64,000 nt of DNA, from NCBI GenBank assembly GCA_964396415.1, contig CAYNFM010000006.1:4062-68061 (forward strand). Reading direction: 5' to 3'. The position numbers and the translations under genes were made by a program. The stretch is from UBA1306 sp964396415. Lineage in GTDB: Bacteria; Spirochaetota; Spirochaetia; Treponematales; Rectinemataceae. This document shows, piece by piece, positions 1 through 8,601 of the stretch. The number at the start of each line of letters is the position of its first letter. Positions within the stretch are counted from its first letter, which is position 1. The notes under the pieces were generated by a model. It was not told where the DNA came from. It was given only the letters and a program-made list of their open reading frames with translations, and ran no database searches.

Positions 1-873
1 CTTCCGCCCCGCCGCGTCGAGCGCGAAGATGCGAGCCTCGAGCCTGACGTCCGCATTCGAAGCCGAATCGTCGTCGATGGTCGCGCTCAGATCGACCTCG
101 GCCCGCGAAGCGGCCGCTATCGGGGTCGTAATGCGCGTCCCGTAGCGGGCGAGGTGCAGCGCTTCGGTCTTGACGAGCCAGACATTCCGATAGATCCCGC
201 CGCCGGGATACCATCGCGAGGACAGATCGGGATTGTCCAGGCGGATCGCGAGGACGTTCTCCCCTCCGGGAACCACGAAGGGACTCAAGTCTACCCTGAA
301 GGACGAATAGCCGTAGGCCCAACCGCCGGCGTAGCGTCCGTTGATCCAGACATTGCAATAGGACATCGCCCCGTCGACATCGAGGAAGAAGCGCCTTCCC
401 CGATCCGAGGCGGGAATGTCCAGATGCTTCCTGTACCAACCGACGCCGGAATAGGGCAGCTTCCCCGTCGCGCTCGGCGAGCGGAGATCGAAGGGGCCTT
501 CGATGCCCCAATCGTGGGGCAGATCGAGCCGACGCCATCCGCTATCGTCGAACTCCGGTCTGGCGTACGCGACATCGTCCCCGATATTCCCGGGTGGGCG
601 GGGGTGCCTGATCCCTTCCGCCGATCCGAGGAATTCGATCCCGGTCGAGAGCATCCAGGCCTTGATCTTCGGATAGGACAGCTCATCCGCGGCAGTCGGC
701 GGATCGCTCTTGACGAATCGCCAATCGGCGTCGAGCGAGATCCGTTCGCGAGGAGGGGCATCGTAAGTCCCGGCAGCCGGCCAGTCGCCCTGTGCCGGGG
801 CCTTGGCCAGGGCGGCTATCGCGAAGCCGGCGATCGCCAGCCGCTCGAGGCGCTTCTTCGCTAGCATAATCAT
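1..873 (-). CDS. Glycoside hydrolase family 2 (beta-galactosidase-like), N-terminal part, runs off the window
   Basis: The visible 291 residues are the N-terminus of a GH2 enzyme, which hydrolyses terminal beta-galactosides or related glycosides. The first ~28 residues (basic start, then an Ala/Ile-rich stretch ending AKAPAQG) look like a signal peptide, so the enzyme is probably exported. From about residue 45 comes the GH2 sugar-binding jelly roll: RISLDADWRF, LPHDWGIEGPF, and a block around VDGAMSYCNVWING. The catalytic TIM barrel lies beyond base 1. The ATG at 873 overlaps the stop of the upstream ABC exporter by 4 bases (ATGA), so it is probably translationally coupled. A second in-frame ATG lies at 867. 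The exact substrate cannot be told from this part. Confidence 0.85.
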   Translation of the reverse strand, partial: MIMLAKKRLERLAIAGFAIAALAKAPAQGDWPAAGTYDAPPRERISLDADWRFVKSDPPTAADELSYPKIKAWMLSTGIEFLGSAEGIRHPRPPGNIGDDVAYARPEFDDSGWRRLDLPHDWGIEGPFDLRSPSATGKLPYSGVGWYRKHLDIPASDRGRRFFLDVDGAMSYCNVWINGRYAGGWAYGYSSFRVDLSPFVVPGGENVLAIRLDNPDLSSRWYPGGGIYRNVWLVKTEALHLARYGTRITTPIAAASRAEVDLSATIDDDSASNADVRLEARIFALDAAGRK

Positions 874-2624
874 GGCGCCCGAGTCCGGGCGCCCTCGGCG
901 GAAGCTATGGCCTCCACCTGCCAGCGTCCCTCGCCCTGCAGGACCAGCCGCGACTCGTGGAAGGATAGGAGACTCGAGCGGTGGCCCACGCTCACGATGG
1001 CCGTAAGCGGCAGCTCGCGCATGAGGGCGAGGTAGAGCTGGCCTTCGGCGGGCTCGTCGAGGGCCGAGGTCGCCTCGTCCATGAAGACCCATGAAGGGCG
1101 CTGCAGGAAGATGCGGGCGAAGGCGAGACGCTGCTGCTCGCCGAGCGAAAGCACCTGCGCCCAGAAGCGGTCCTCGCCGAGGCGGCCGGAAAGCTCGCTC
1201 AGGCCCGCGAGCCCCAGGGCCTCGGCGATTCGGTCGTTGCCCATGATCTCGGCGCCGGTAGGATAGAGCAGCACGTCCCGGAGCGTACCGAGGGGGAGGT
1301 AGGGCTTCTGGGGAAGGAAAAGGGCCAGTTCCTTCTCCGGGAGCTCCACGTCGCCGTCCGTATAGGGCCAGATGCCGGCGAGCGCCCTGATCAAAGTGCT
1401 CTTGCCGATGCCGGAGGGGCCCATGACGAGGAGGCGCCCGCCGCGGTCGAGCTCGACGTTGAGGTCGCGGAGGAGATCGCGGCCGTCGGGAAGGCGCACG
1501 TTGAAATCCTCGATTCGCAGCCTGGGACCGTCGCGGCGGACCATCCTGTAATGCGTATCGCGGATCTCCTTGATCTCGTTCATGGCTTGCCTGAAGAAGC
1601 GGAGACGGTCGACGACGGCGTGCCAGCTCGCGAGGTCGGTGTAGCTGTTGACGATGAAGGAGAGCGCGCCCTGGACCTGGCCGAATGCGCTCGATATCTG
1701 CATTATCGACCCGATCTGTATGGCCTTGGCGAAGTAGGCCGGAAGGCTCACGAGGGTCGGGAATATCACGGCCGCCTGACCGTAGCCGGAAGCCCACCAG
1801 TTGAGGCGCCGAGTGCGTCGCATGATCTGCCAGAAGTTGCCGAAGACCTTCGCGAAGCGCTCCAGGAAATGCTCGCGCTCGCGGCTCTCGCCGCCGTACA
1901 GGGCCACCGATTCGCTGTTCTCGCGGAGGCGAACCAGGCTGAAGCGGAAATCGGCCTGATAGCGCTCCTGATTGAAGTTGAGCTTTATGAGGGGCCGCCC
2001 GACCACTGCGATGAGGACCGTGCCCACCGCCGAGTAGACGACCGCCGTCCAAACGAGATAGCCGGGGATGACGATGTTGGAACCATGCCAGGGGATGGGG
2101 ACATGGGCGGAAAGGCCCCATAGCATGGCGATGAAGGCGGCCAGCGTAGTGATCGAGCTCAGCAGGCCGATGAGCAGATTCAAAGTTTGCGAGGTGAAGC
2201 TGGCGAGGTCGTCGGCGATGCGCTGATCGGGGTTGTCCGTGCCCTCGCCGAGTACCTGCAGGTGGTAATAGGTGCCGCGCGCCAGCCATTCGCCCAGGTA
2301 GCTGTCGGTGAGCCAGCGGCGCCAGCGTATCTGCAGCATCTGGGTCAAATAGGTTTGATAGACCGCGGCGATGATATAGGGCACGACGAGGATCGCGAAG
2401 ATCAGGAGCTCGTGCCAGGCCGAGCTGGCGTTGTAGGTCTGCAGGTCGTTCCAGAAGGTATTGTACCACTCGGTGATGCGGTAGGAGATGTACACCATCA
2501 GGAGATTGAGGGCTATGACGAGGGCCAGGAGCCCGCGCGCCGACCAGCGCTCCTCGGAACTGGCCCAATAGGGTTTGGCCAAAGCCCATAGATCGCGAAA
2601 GAAGGCCCTGTTGAACTGCTTCAT
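870..2624 (-). CDS. SbmA/BacA/YddA-type ABC transporter, fused permease and ATPase
   Basis: A 584-residue inner-membrane protein with an N-terminal six-helix transmembrane domain of the SbmA/BacA type (roughly residues 1-340) and a C-terminal ATPase. The ATPase has Walker A GPSGIGKST, signature LSLGEQQRLAFARI and Walker B FMDEATSALDE. Relatives (YddA, Rv1819c, BacA) move peptides, B12 or antimicrobial compounds; the substrate here is not evident. The reading frame stays open upstream to 2861, but that extra segment is Arg/Gly/His-rich and lies inside the aldolase gene. The real start is the ATG at 2624 (MKQFNRAFF), though no strong ribosome binding site precedes it. Its stop overlaps the start of the GH2 gene. 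Confidence 0.85.
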   Translation of the reverse strand: MKQFNRAFFRDLWALAKPYWASSEERWSARGLLALVIALNLLMVYISYRITEWYNTFWNDLQTYNASSAWHELLIFAILVVPYIIAAVYQTYLTQMLQIRWRRWLTDSYLGEWLARGTYYHLQVLGEGTDNPDQRIADDLASFTSQTLNLLIGLLSSITTLAAFIAMLWGLSAHVPIPWHGSNIVIPGYLVWTAVVYSAVGTVLIAVVGRPLIKLNFNQERYQADFRFSLVRLRENSESVALYGGESREREHFLERFAKVFGNFWQIMRRTRRLNWWASGYGQAAVIFPTLVSLPAYFAKAIQIGSIMQISSAFGQVQGALSFIVNSYTDLASWHAVVDRLRFFRQAMNEIKEIRDTHYRMVRRDGPRLRIEDFNVRLPDGRDLLRDLNVELDRGGRLLVMGPSGIGKSTLIRALAGIWPYTDGDVELPEKELALFLPQKPYLPLGTLRDVLLYPTGAEIMGNDRIAEALGLAGLSELSGRLGEDRFWAQVLSLGEQQRLAFARIFLQRPSWVFMDEATSALDEPAEGQLYLALMRELPLTAIVSVGHRSSLLSFHESRLVLQGEGRWQVEAIASAEGARTRAP

Positions 2625-2644
2625 GGCTTCGAGCGTACCACAGG

Positions 2645-3712
2645 CTAGGCTATCGTGACCTCCGGACTGAGGTATACGTCCTGTATCGTGCCCAGCAGCC
2701 GTATGCCCTCGGCCATCGGCTTCTGGAAGGCCTTGCGTCCCGAGATGAGACCCATGCCGCCCGCCCTCTTGTTTATCACCGCCGTTCGAACCGCCTCGGC
2801 GAGGTCGTTGGCCCCGGACGCGCCCCCGGAATTGATGAGGCCGCAGCGTCCCATGTAGCAATTCGCCACTTGATACCTCGTCAGGTCTATGGGATCGTCG
2901 GGAGCCAGCTCGGAGTAGATCCTCGGGTCCGTCTTGCCGTAGGGGTTCTCCTTGCTCGAGACCGCGAGGTAGCCGCCGTTGTTCTCAGGCAGCTTCTGCT
3001 TGATGATGTCGGCCTCGATCGTCGAGCCGAGGTGGTTCGCCTGGCCGGTGAGGTCGGCCGACAGGTGGAAGTCCCTGGCGGCCGTCTTGAAGGCGGGGTT
3101 CCGCAGGTAGCACCAGAGGATCGTGGCCATCCCCAGCTCGTGGGCCGCCTTGAAGGCCTTGCTGACCTCCTGGATCTGTCTCGAGGACTCCGGCGAGCCG
3201 AAGTAGACGGTGGCTCCGACCGCCACGCAACCCATGTCCCAGGCCTGCTTTACGTCCGCGAAGGGGATCTGGTCGAACTTGTTGGGAAAGCTGAGGAATT
3301 CGTTGTGGTTGAATTTCAGGATGAAAGGTATGCGGTGGGCGTATTCCCTTGCGACGGAACCCAGGACGCCGAGAGTGGAAGCCACCGCGTTGCAGCCTCC
3401 CTCGACGGCGAGCTCGACTATGTTGCGAGGATCGAAGTATGCCGGATTGGGGGCGAAGGAGGCCCCCGCCGAATGCTCGATCCCCTGATCCACGGGTAGG
3501 ATCGAAAGGTAGCCCGTGCCGCGGAGGCGTCCGTGGTCGAAAAGCTGCTGAAGGCTTCGCAGCACCTGCGGACCGCGGTCGGAGAGGGCCCAGACGCGAT
3601 CGACAAAATCCTTGCCGGGAAGGTTCAGGCTTTCCTTCGGGATTCCCTTGCACACGTGGGTCAGGAGCGATTCGGCCTCCGAGCCTAGAAAGGCTTTGAT
3701 ATCGTTCGGCAT
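2645..3712 (-). CDS. fbaB: Class I fructose-bisphosphate aldolase (DhnA/FbaB family)
   Basis: A 355-residue aldolase of the archaeal-type class I family. It cleaves fructose 1,6-bisphosphate to dihydroxyacetone phosphate and glyceraldehyde 3-phosphate through a lysine Schiff base. Visible family blocks are LSILPVDQGIEHSAGASF near residue 60, FILKFNHNEF with the candidate lysine, and the phosphate-binding GLINSGGASGANDLAEAV. I chose the ATG at 3712 (MPNDIKAF) because GGAGGGG sits 5 bases upstream. An ATG four codons earlier (3724) has no ribosome binding site and would put that GGAGGGG inside the gene. It is transcribed divergently from the mevalonate operon. Confidence 0.88.
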   Translation of the reverse strand: MPNDIKAFLGSEAESLLTHVCKGIPKESLNLPGKDFVDRVWALSDRGPQVLRSLQQLFDHGRLRGTGYLSILPVDQGIEHSAGASFAPNPAYFDPRNIVELAVEGGCNAVASTLGVLGSVAREYAHRIPFILKFNHNEFLSFPNKFDQIPFADVKQAWDMGCVAVGATVYFGSPESSRQIQEVSKAFKAAHELGMATILWCYLRNPAFKTAARDFHLSADLTGQANHLGSTIEADIIKQKLPENNGGYLAVSSKENPYGKTDPRIYSELAPDDPIDLTRYQVANCYMGRCGLINSGGASGANDLAEAVRTAVINKRAGGMGLISGRKAFQKPMAEGIRLLGTIQDVYLSPEVTIA

Positions 3713-3866
3713 GTGCCCCTCCATATTTATGCTGAAAAGTAGGCAGGGGGGACGGGAAAGGCAAGGACGAAGAATCGTCGCGAAGGGCAGGGGCGAGGCC
3801 CGTCCTGCTAGGGATCAAGACGGCCTCTTTGGTCCCTAGCGTTGGCTATCCTCCTCGATGGGGATA

Positions 3867-3885
3867 TACTATATTCTATATAGTA
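3867..3885. promoter_or_regulatory. Perfect inverted repeat upstream of mvaS, candidate operator
   Basis: TACTATAT and ATATAGTA form 8-base perfect arms around TCT. The repeat lies 25 bases upstream of the mvaS start, in the 198-base gap between the divergent aldolase and mevalonate genes. The gap is otherwise GC-rich, so this AT-rich symmetrical block stands out. It could be an operator overlapping the mvaS promoter. No regulator gene is adjacent, so the binding protein is unknown. Confidence 0.45.
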
Positions 3886-3910
3886 GTCTAAATATGGAGG
3901 ATTTCCACCA

Positions 3911-5185
3911 ATGGCTCAGCAGCGAATCGGCATCAGCGACATCGCGATCTTCCTTCCCCGGCCGGAAATCGACATAGACGCGATAGTCGGCGAGCGCGGC
4001 CGGCTGGACGGCGAGCTCGAGAAGCGGATGAGGCGCGCCATCGAGACGACGGGTCAGAATCGGATGCGCTTCCCCGAAGCCTGGGAAGATACGACGACCC
4101 TCGCCGCGCGCTCGGCTTTGACGCTGCTGCGCCAGAACCCGGATTTCGATCCTTCGCGCCTCCGCTACCTCGTGGCCGGGACCGAGACGGGAGTCGATCA
4201 TTCCAAGGCTCTCGCCGCCTACGTAGAGGGGATGCTCCAGCGCATTGGCATCGCCGTTCCCAAGACGATTTCCACTTTCCAGGTCCAGCACGCCTGCGCC
4301 GGAGGCGCTCTCGCGGCGATCGGCGTGGCCGCCCTCCTGGGCCTGAGCAATCGGAAGGGAGAATCCGCTCTCGTGACCTGCTCGGACATCGCCCGCTACG
4401 AGAGCGCGACGACGGCCGAGATCACCCAAGGGGCCGGAGCCGTCTCGCTCCTCGTAGAGAGCGAACCCTCCCTCGTCGAGCTCGACCTCTCTGACATGGG
4501 ATTCGCGTCCGAGGACGTCGACGATTTCTTCCGGCCCCTCGGCTCCCCGATCGCCCGCGTGCGTGGGGGGTATTCGGTCCAATGCTATAACGAATGCCTC
4601 GATCTCGCCTTCTCCGATCATTGCGACCGCCGGGGCGAGAGCCCGGAAGCCGTTCTCGAGGCGACGGACTACTTCGTCCTCCACGTGCCGTTCAGGAACA
4701 TGGCCTTCAGGGCGATGAGCAAGTTGCTGGTATCGCGTCTCCGCGTAAGCGAGGAGGAGGCAGAGGCGATCCTCGCGGCCAAGAGCCTGCAGGCCGGCAT
4801 CGACCCCATCGCGCGCATCGGGAACACCTACACGGCCTCCATCTTCATGTCGCTCGCCTTCCTGCTCGACTCCCAATTCAAGCTCATCGGGAAGCGCATC
4901 GTCGGCAAGCGCATCCTGCTGGCTTCGTACGGCTCGGGCAATACGATGGCGGTGCTCTCCGCGAGGGTCGCCGACGGCGCGCCCGCCGCGCTTTCCCGAT
5001 GGAAGACCGAAGAGCTCTGGAGCGGCGCGAGAAGGGCTAGCATGGCTGAATACCAGGGATGGATCGATCGATCGGCCGAGGGACCGTGGAGCGCGTCCGC
5101 CGACGCCTATCCCGACATGCCGCGGGATTCCTTCTACCTCGCCGGAATCCGCAAAGACGGATATCGCGAGTATGGATTTCGATAG
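3911..5185 (+). CDS. mvaS: Hydroxymethylglutaryl-CoA synthase
   Basis: A 424-residue thiolase-fold enzyme that condenses acetoacetyl-CoA with acetyl-CoA to HMG-CoA, the first committed mevalonate step. The nucleophile is Cys129 in QHACAGGAL. LHVPFRNMAFRAM near residue 255 and ASYGSGNTMAVLSA near the C-terminus match the catalytic His and CoA-binding blocks of the family. The start ATG has ATGGAGGA eight bases upstream. This is the first gene of a six-gene operon and its 3' end overlaps fni by 14 bases. An inverted repeat 25 bases upstream is the likely control region. Confidence 0.95.
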   Translation: MAQQRIGISDIAIFLPRPEIDIDAIVGERGRLDGELEKRMRRAIETTGQNRMRFPEAWEDTTTLAARSALTLLRQNPDFDPSRLRYLVAGTETGVDHSKALAAYVEGMLQRIGIAVPKTISTFQVQHACAGGALAAIGVAALLGLSNRKGESALVTCSDIARYESATTAEITQGAGAVSLLVESEPSLVELDLSDMGFASEDVDDFFRPLGSPIARVRGGYSVQCYNECLDLAFSDHCDRRGESPEAVLEATDYFVLHVPFRNMAFRAMSKLLVSRLRVSEEEAEAILAAKSLQAGIDPIARIGNTYTASIFMSLAFLLDSQFKLIGKRIVGKRILLASYGSGNTMAVLSARVADGAPAALSRWKTEELWSGARRASMAEYQGWIDRSAEGPWSASADAYPDMPRDSFYLAGIRKDGYREYGFR

Positions 5186-6296
5186 CGAGATCTCGGACCG
5201 CAAGGCCAGGCACTTCGAGATCTGCGTGGATCCGGCGAACTACTCCGTCGAGAGCCGCGTCGGCCGCTTCGACGAGCTCGGTTTCGTCCACCGCGCCCTG
5301 CCCGAGCTGGATTCCCGTACCGTCGACACCTCCCTCTCCTTCCTCGGCCATCGCATAGCCCTGCCCCTGCTCATCTCGTGCATGACCGGCGGCTCGAGGT
5401 CCGGCGGCCGCCTGAACCTCGCCCTCGCCGCGGCCGCGCAGTCGGCGCGCATTCCCGTCGGGACCGGATCGATCCGCATACTCTTCCGCGAGCCAGAGCT
5501 CTTCGATCAGTTCCACGTCAAGCCGGTCGCGCCCGATGTCCCCGTGATCGCCAACCTCGGCGCGGTCCAGCTGCGCGAGATCGGGCCGGATCGGGTGATC
5601 GAGATGTTGAGGCGACTCGAAGTGCAGGCCCTCGCGGTGCACCTGAACGCGGGCCAGGAGCTCTTCCAGCCCGGCGGGGATCGGGATTTCCGCGGACTCG
5701 GGGAAGCCGTGGCGAGATTCTGCGAGGCCTCCCCCCTGCCCGTCATCGTCAAGGAGACCGGCTTCGGGATCGCCCCCGCAGACGTGGAGTCGCTGCTCGG
5801 CTCAGGCGTCGCCTACGTCGACCTCGCGGCCGCCGGCGGCACGAATTGGGTCCTCGTCGAATCCTACCGCCTTCCCGAGGAGGAGTTCGCCGTCGCCCGC
5901 GAATTCGCGGATTGGGGCTTTCCGACAGCCCTCCTCCTCCTCGCCCTCTCGAGACGACGGGAAGCCTCGGCGCCAGGTGGAGAAGCGAAACGAGCCTCGC
6001 CCGACGCCCGAATCATCGCATCGGGGGGCCTTCGCACGGGCTTGGACGTGGCCAAGGCGATCGCCCTCGGGGCCTCTCTCGCCGGCATGGCCCTCCCCTT
6101 CGCCCGAGCCGTCCACGAGGCGGGCACGGAGGCCGCGCTCAGGCTCATAGCCCGGGTGGAGTCCTCGCTCAGGACCGCGATGACGCTGACGGGCTGCGCC
6201 GACCTATCCGCCTTGCGGGCAAGGCCTCTCCGGATCGAGCCGGCCCTTTCCGCGGCCGCGGACGAGCTCCTGCGCGCGGAAGACGCGAGACCATGA
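5172..6296 (+). CDS. fni: Type 2 isopentenyl-diphosphate delta-isomerase (FMN-dependent)
   Basis: A 374-residue TIM-barrel flavoprotein interconverting IPP and DMAPP using reduced FMN and Mg2+. Visible motifs are SCMTGG (FMN phosphate region), HLNAGQELFQPGGDRDF, VKETGFGI, and the glycine-rich DLAAAGGTNW, followed by ASGGLRTGLDVAKAIALGAS at the second phosphate site. The usual bacterial GSQR motif is replaced by GTGSIRI near residue 98. Its first codon overlaps the end of mvaS by 14 bases and its stop overlaps mvaA by 4. It lies second in the operon, so both isoprenoid units are supplied by one transcript. Confidence 0.93.
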   Translation: MDFDSEISDRKARHFEICVDPANYSVESRVGRFDELGFVHRALPELDSRTVDTSLSFLGHRIALPLLISCMTGGSRSGGRLNLALAAAAQSARIPVGTGSIRILFREPELFDQFHVKPVAPDVPVIANLGAVQLREIGPDRVIEMLRRLEVQALAVHLNAGQELFQPGGDRDFRGLGEAVARFCEASPLPVIVKETGFGIAPADVESLLGSGVAYVDLAAAGGTNWVLVESYRLPEEEFAVAREFADWGFPTALLLLALSRRREASAPGGEAKRASPDARIIASGGLRTGLDVAKAIALGASLAGMALPFARAVHEAGTEAALRLIARVESSLRTAMTLTGCADLSALRARPLRIEPALSAAADELLRAEDARP

Positions 6297-7456
6297 TCGA
6301 TCGAGGCGAAAAGCTCCTGCCCCCCAATTTCCGGAAGCTCGGCATAGCCGGCAGGCGCGCCGCCCTGACGGCCGCCTATGGGACCGAAGGAGACGACCTC
6401 AAGGCGATCCTCGGAGGCGACGCCGAGCTCGCCGAGTCCATGGTCGAGTCGGCGGTAGGCTTCGCGCCGCTTCCGCTCGGGATCGCCTCGGGCTTCCTCA
6501 TCGATGGTCGTTCCTACGATATCCCCATGGCCGTCGAGGAAGCTTCCGTGATCGCCGCCGCCTCCTTCGCGGCGAACCTCGTCCGAAAGGAAGGCGGCTT
6601 CTCCACCTGGGCGACCGAGCCGCTCATGACGGCTCAGGTATACCTCGAGGATGTCCCGCCAGGTCGGGAGAGGGAGATCGAAAGCCGGGAGAGCGAGATA
6701 CGGGCCGACCTCGACGCCTTCCTCGCGTCGATGCGCGGCCGCGGCGGGGGCTATCGGGGCCTCGACGTGGCCAGGATCGCGGAGACCGGCCTGGTGCGCG
6801 TCCGGCTTCGCATCGACGTGAGGGACGCCATGGGCGCCAACGTCCTCGACGGAGCGGCGGAGCGCGTCGCGCCCTCGCTCGAGACGATAAGCGGGGGTAG
6901 GCGCCTGATGTGCGTTCTCACGAACGACGCCGGCGATCGCCGGGCCGGGGCGCGATTCGAGATCCCCGTTCGCCGCCTCTCCCGCGGCCCCTACTCGGGG
7001 GAGGAAGCCGCGCGGAGGCTGGAGCTGGCCTCGCGGCTCGCCCAGGCCGATCCCTCCCGCGCCGTCACGCACAACAAAGGCGCGATGAACGGCATCGTCG
7101 CCCTCGCCCTGGCCACGGGAAACGACAGCCGCGCCCTAGAGGCCGGGGTCCATTTTTGGGCGGCGCGGGAGGGGCCATATCGCGGGATCTCGAGCTTCAA
7201 ACGCGTCGGTGAAAGGCTCGAAGGGAGTCTCGAGCTGCCCCTCGCCCTCGGCGTCGTCGGAGGCTCGGTAGGATTCCATCCCGCCACGGCCTTTGCCCTC
7301 AGGATGCTCGGCGATCCCGACGGGCCGGGCCTATCCAGGATAGCGGCCGCCCTGGGTTTGGCCCAGAACTTCGCGGCCGTTTTCGCCCTCGTGACCGAAG
7401 GCATCCAGGCCGGGCACATGGCGCTCCATTCCAGAAAGCGCAAGGACGAGGCGTGA
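6293..7456 (+). CDS. mvaA: Class II hydroxymethylglutaryl-CoA reductase
   Basis: A 387-residue enzyme reducing HMG-CoA to mevalonate, somewhat shorter than typical class II reductases (~430). Catalytic residues are recognisable: Glu82/83 in VEEASVIAAAS, Lys262 in HNKGAMNG, Asp278 in ATGNDSRALEAG and His379 in GHMALHSR. DAMGANVLDG (about residue 178) is the substrate/cofactor block. The start is the ATG at 6293 in an ATGA overlap with fni. An open frame continues upstream to 5378, but that part is only the shadow of fni. The stop overlaps the GTG start of mvaD. Confidence 0.93.
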   Translation: MIDRGEKLLPPNFRKLGIAGRRAALTAAYGTEGDDLKAILGGDAELAESMVESAVGFAPLPLGIASGFLIDGRSYDIPMAVEEASVIAAASFAANLVRKEGGFSTWATEPLMTAQVYLEDVPPGREREIESRESEIRADLDAFLASMRGRGGGYRGLDVARIAETGLVRVRLRIDVRDAMGANVLDGAAERVAPSLETISGGRRLMCVLTNDAGDRRAGARFEIPVRRLSRGPYSGEEAARRLELASRLAQADPSRAVTHNKGAMNGIVALALATGNDSRALEAGVHFWAAREGPYRGISSFKRVGERLEGSLELPLALGVVGGSVGFHPATAFALRMLGDPDGPGLSRIAAALGLAQNFAAVFALVTEGIQAGHMALHSRKRKDEA

Positions 7457-8601
7457 GCGAAGGGCAGGATGCCGCGGGAGCGGCCTTCGGGCCCGGCGCG
7501 GCGGCGTTCGAGCGTGACCCGGCGTCCCTCGAACGCGGCGCGGCCTTCGAGTGCAGGGCCTCGCCTTCCCTGGCTCTGCTCAAGTATTGGGGCAAGTCCG
7601 ACGGCCGCCTCAACCTGCCCGCTACGCCGAGCCTCGCCCTTTCTCTGGGGGCCCTGACGACGAGCACCCGAGTCGAGGCGAGCTTCGAAGGGGAGGACGA
7701 AGTGAGCGTAGGGGGCCTACGACAGCATCCTGGGAGGTATGCCGCCTTTTTCGACGCCCTGCGTCGCGCCCTCGGGGCCGAGCTTCGATTCCGGGCCCGG
7801 AGCCGGAACGATTTCCCGACCTCCTCGGGGCTGGCGAGCTCTTCTTCCGCCTTTGCCGCCCTCGCCCTCGCCGGCGCGAGGGCCGGGGAAGCCTTTCTGG
7901 GAAAGGGGCGGAGACAGGTCCTTCGAAGGGGCCGTAACCGCGGGGACGGTCTTTCGCTCGCCGAAATATCGGCCATCGCCCGCATCGGGTCGGTTTCAGC
8001 CGCGCGGGCAGTGTTCGGCGGCTTCAGCTTCCTTCCCGCGCGCTCCCGCGCGGCGCGTCCCATCTACGGCGAAGACCATTGGCCCGAGCTCCGCGTCCTC
8101 GTCGCCTGCGTCTCGCTCGAAGCGAAGGCCCTCTCCTCGCGCGAGGCGATGGAGCGGAGCCGTTCGACCTCGCCCTTTTACGGAAGCTGGGTCCGCGGAG
8201 CCTCAGCCGAGGTCGCCGCGGCCCTGGAGGCGCTCGAGCGACGCGATCTGGAAAGCCTCGGCGAGTCCGTCAGGAAGAGCTACCTCAGGATGTTCGGCGC
8301 GATGCTCGCCTGCGATCCGCCGATCTTCTATTGGTTGCCCGGAAGCATCGCGATCATACGCGAATGCGAAGAAATGCGTCGTCAAGGGATAGGGGTCTGG
8401 GAGACGATGGATGCGGGGCCGCAGGTGAAGATGCTTTGCCTGGCCCCGGATGTCCCCGGCGCGACAGAGCGCATCCGGGCCCTGGGGGCGTCGATGTCGA
8501 TAGTCGAAAGCCGAGTCGGCCCGGCGCCCCTGGTCTCCGTCGCGGCCCCGGCCGTCGATATCGGCGAAGGGCCCGACGGCGTAACGGGGAAAATCGAGTG
8601 A
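7453..8601 (+). CDS. mvaD: Diphosphomevalonate decarboxylase
   Basis: A 382-residue GHMP-superfamily enzyme that phosphorylates and decarboxylates mevalonate 5-diphosphate to IPP. Diagnostic blocks are SPSLALLKYWGKSDGRLNLP at residues ~36-55 and SRNDFPTSSGLASSSSAFAA (nucleotide-binding loop). MDAGPQVKMLC lies near residue 320. A GTG start overlaps the mvaA stop (GTGA). The first ~30 residues are Ala/Gly-rich and extend beyond the usual start, so an internal start is possible, but overlap spacing favours 7453. Confidence 0.93.
   Translation: MSEGQDAAGAAFGPGAAAFERDPASLERGAAFECRASPSLALLKYWGKSDGRLNLPATPSLALSLGALTTSTRVEASFEGEDEVSVGGLRQHPGRYAAFFDALRRALGAELRFRARSRNDFPTSSGLASSSSAFAALALAGARAGEAFLGKGRRQVLRRGRNRGDGLSLAEISAIARIGSVSAARAVFGGFSFLPARSRAARPIYGEDHWPELRVLVACVSLEAKALSSREAMERSRSTSPFYGSWVRGASAEVAAALEALERRDLESLGESVRKSYLRMFGAMLACDPPIFYWLPGSIAIIRECEEMRRQGIGVWETMDAGPQVKMLCLAPDVPGATERIRALGASMSIVESRVGPAPLVSVAAPAVDIGEGPDGVTGKIE

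Noticed and set aside
2625..2861. Upstream extension of the SbmA-type exporter frame
   Set aside because: The extra ~79 residues are Arg/Gly/His-rich, lie wholly within the aldolase gene and have no ribosome binding site; the exporter starts at MKQFNRAFF (2624).
3869..5203. 444-codon open frame on the minus strand opposite mvaS
   Set aside because: Shadow frame caused by GC-rich codon use; no motif, and the plus strand encodes a clear HMG-CoA synthase.
5378..6292. Long upstream extension of the HMG-CoA reductase frame
   Set aside because: Arg/Pro-rich shadow of fni. The reductase begins at the ATG at 6293 in an ATGA overlap.
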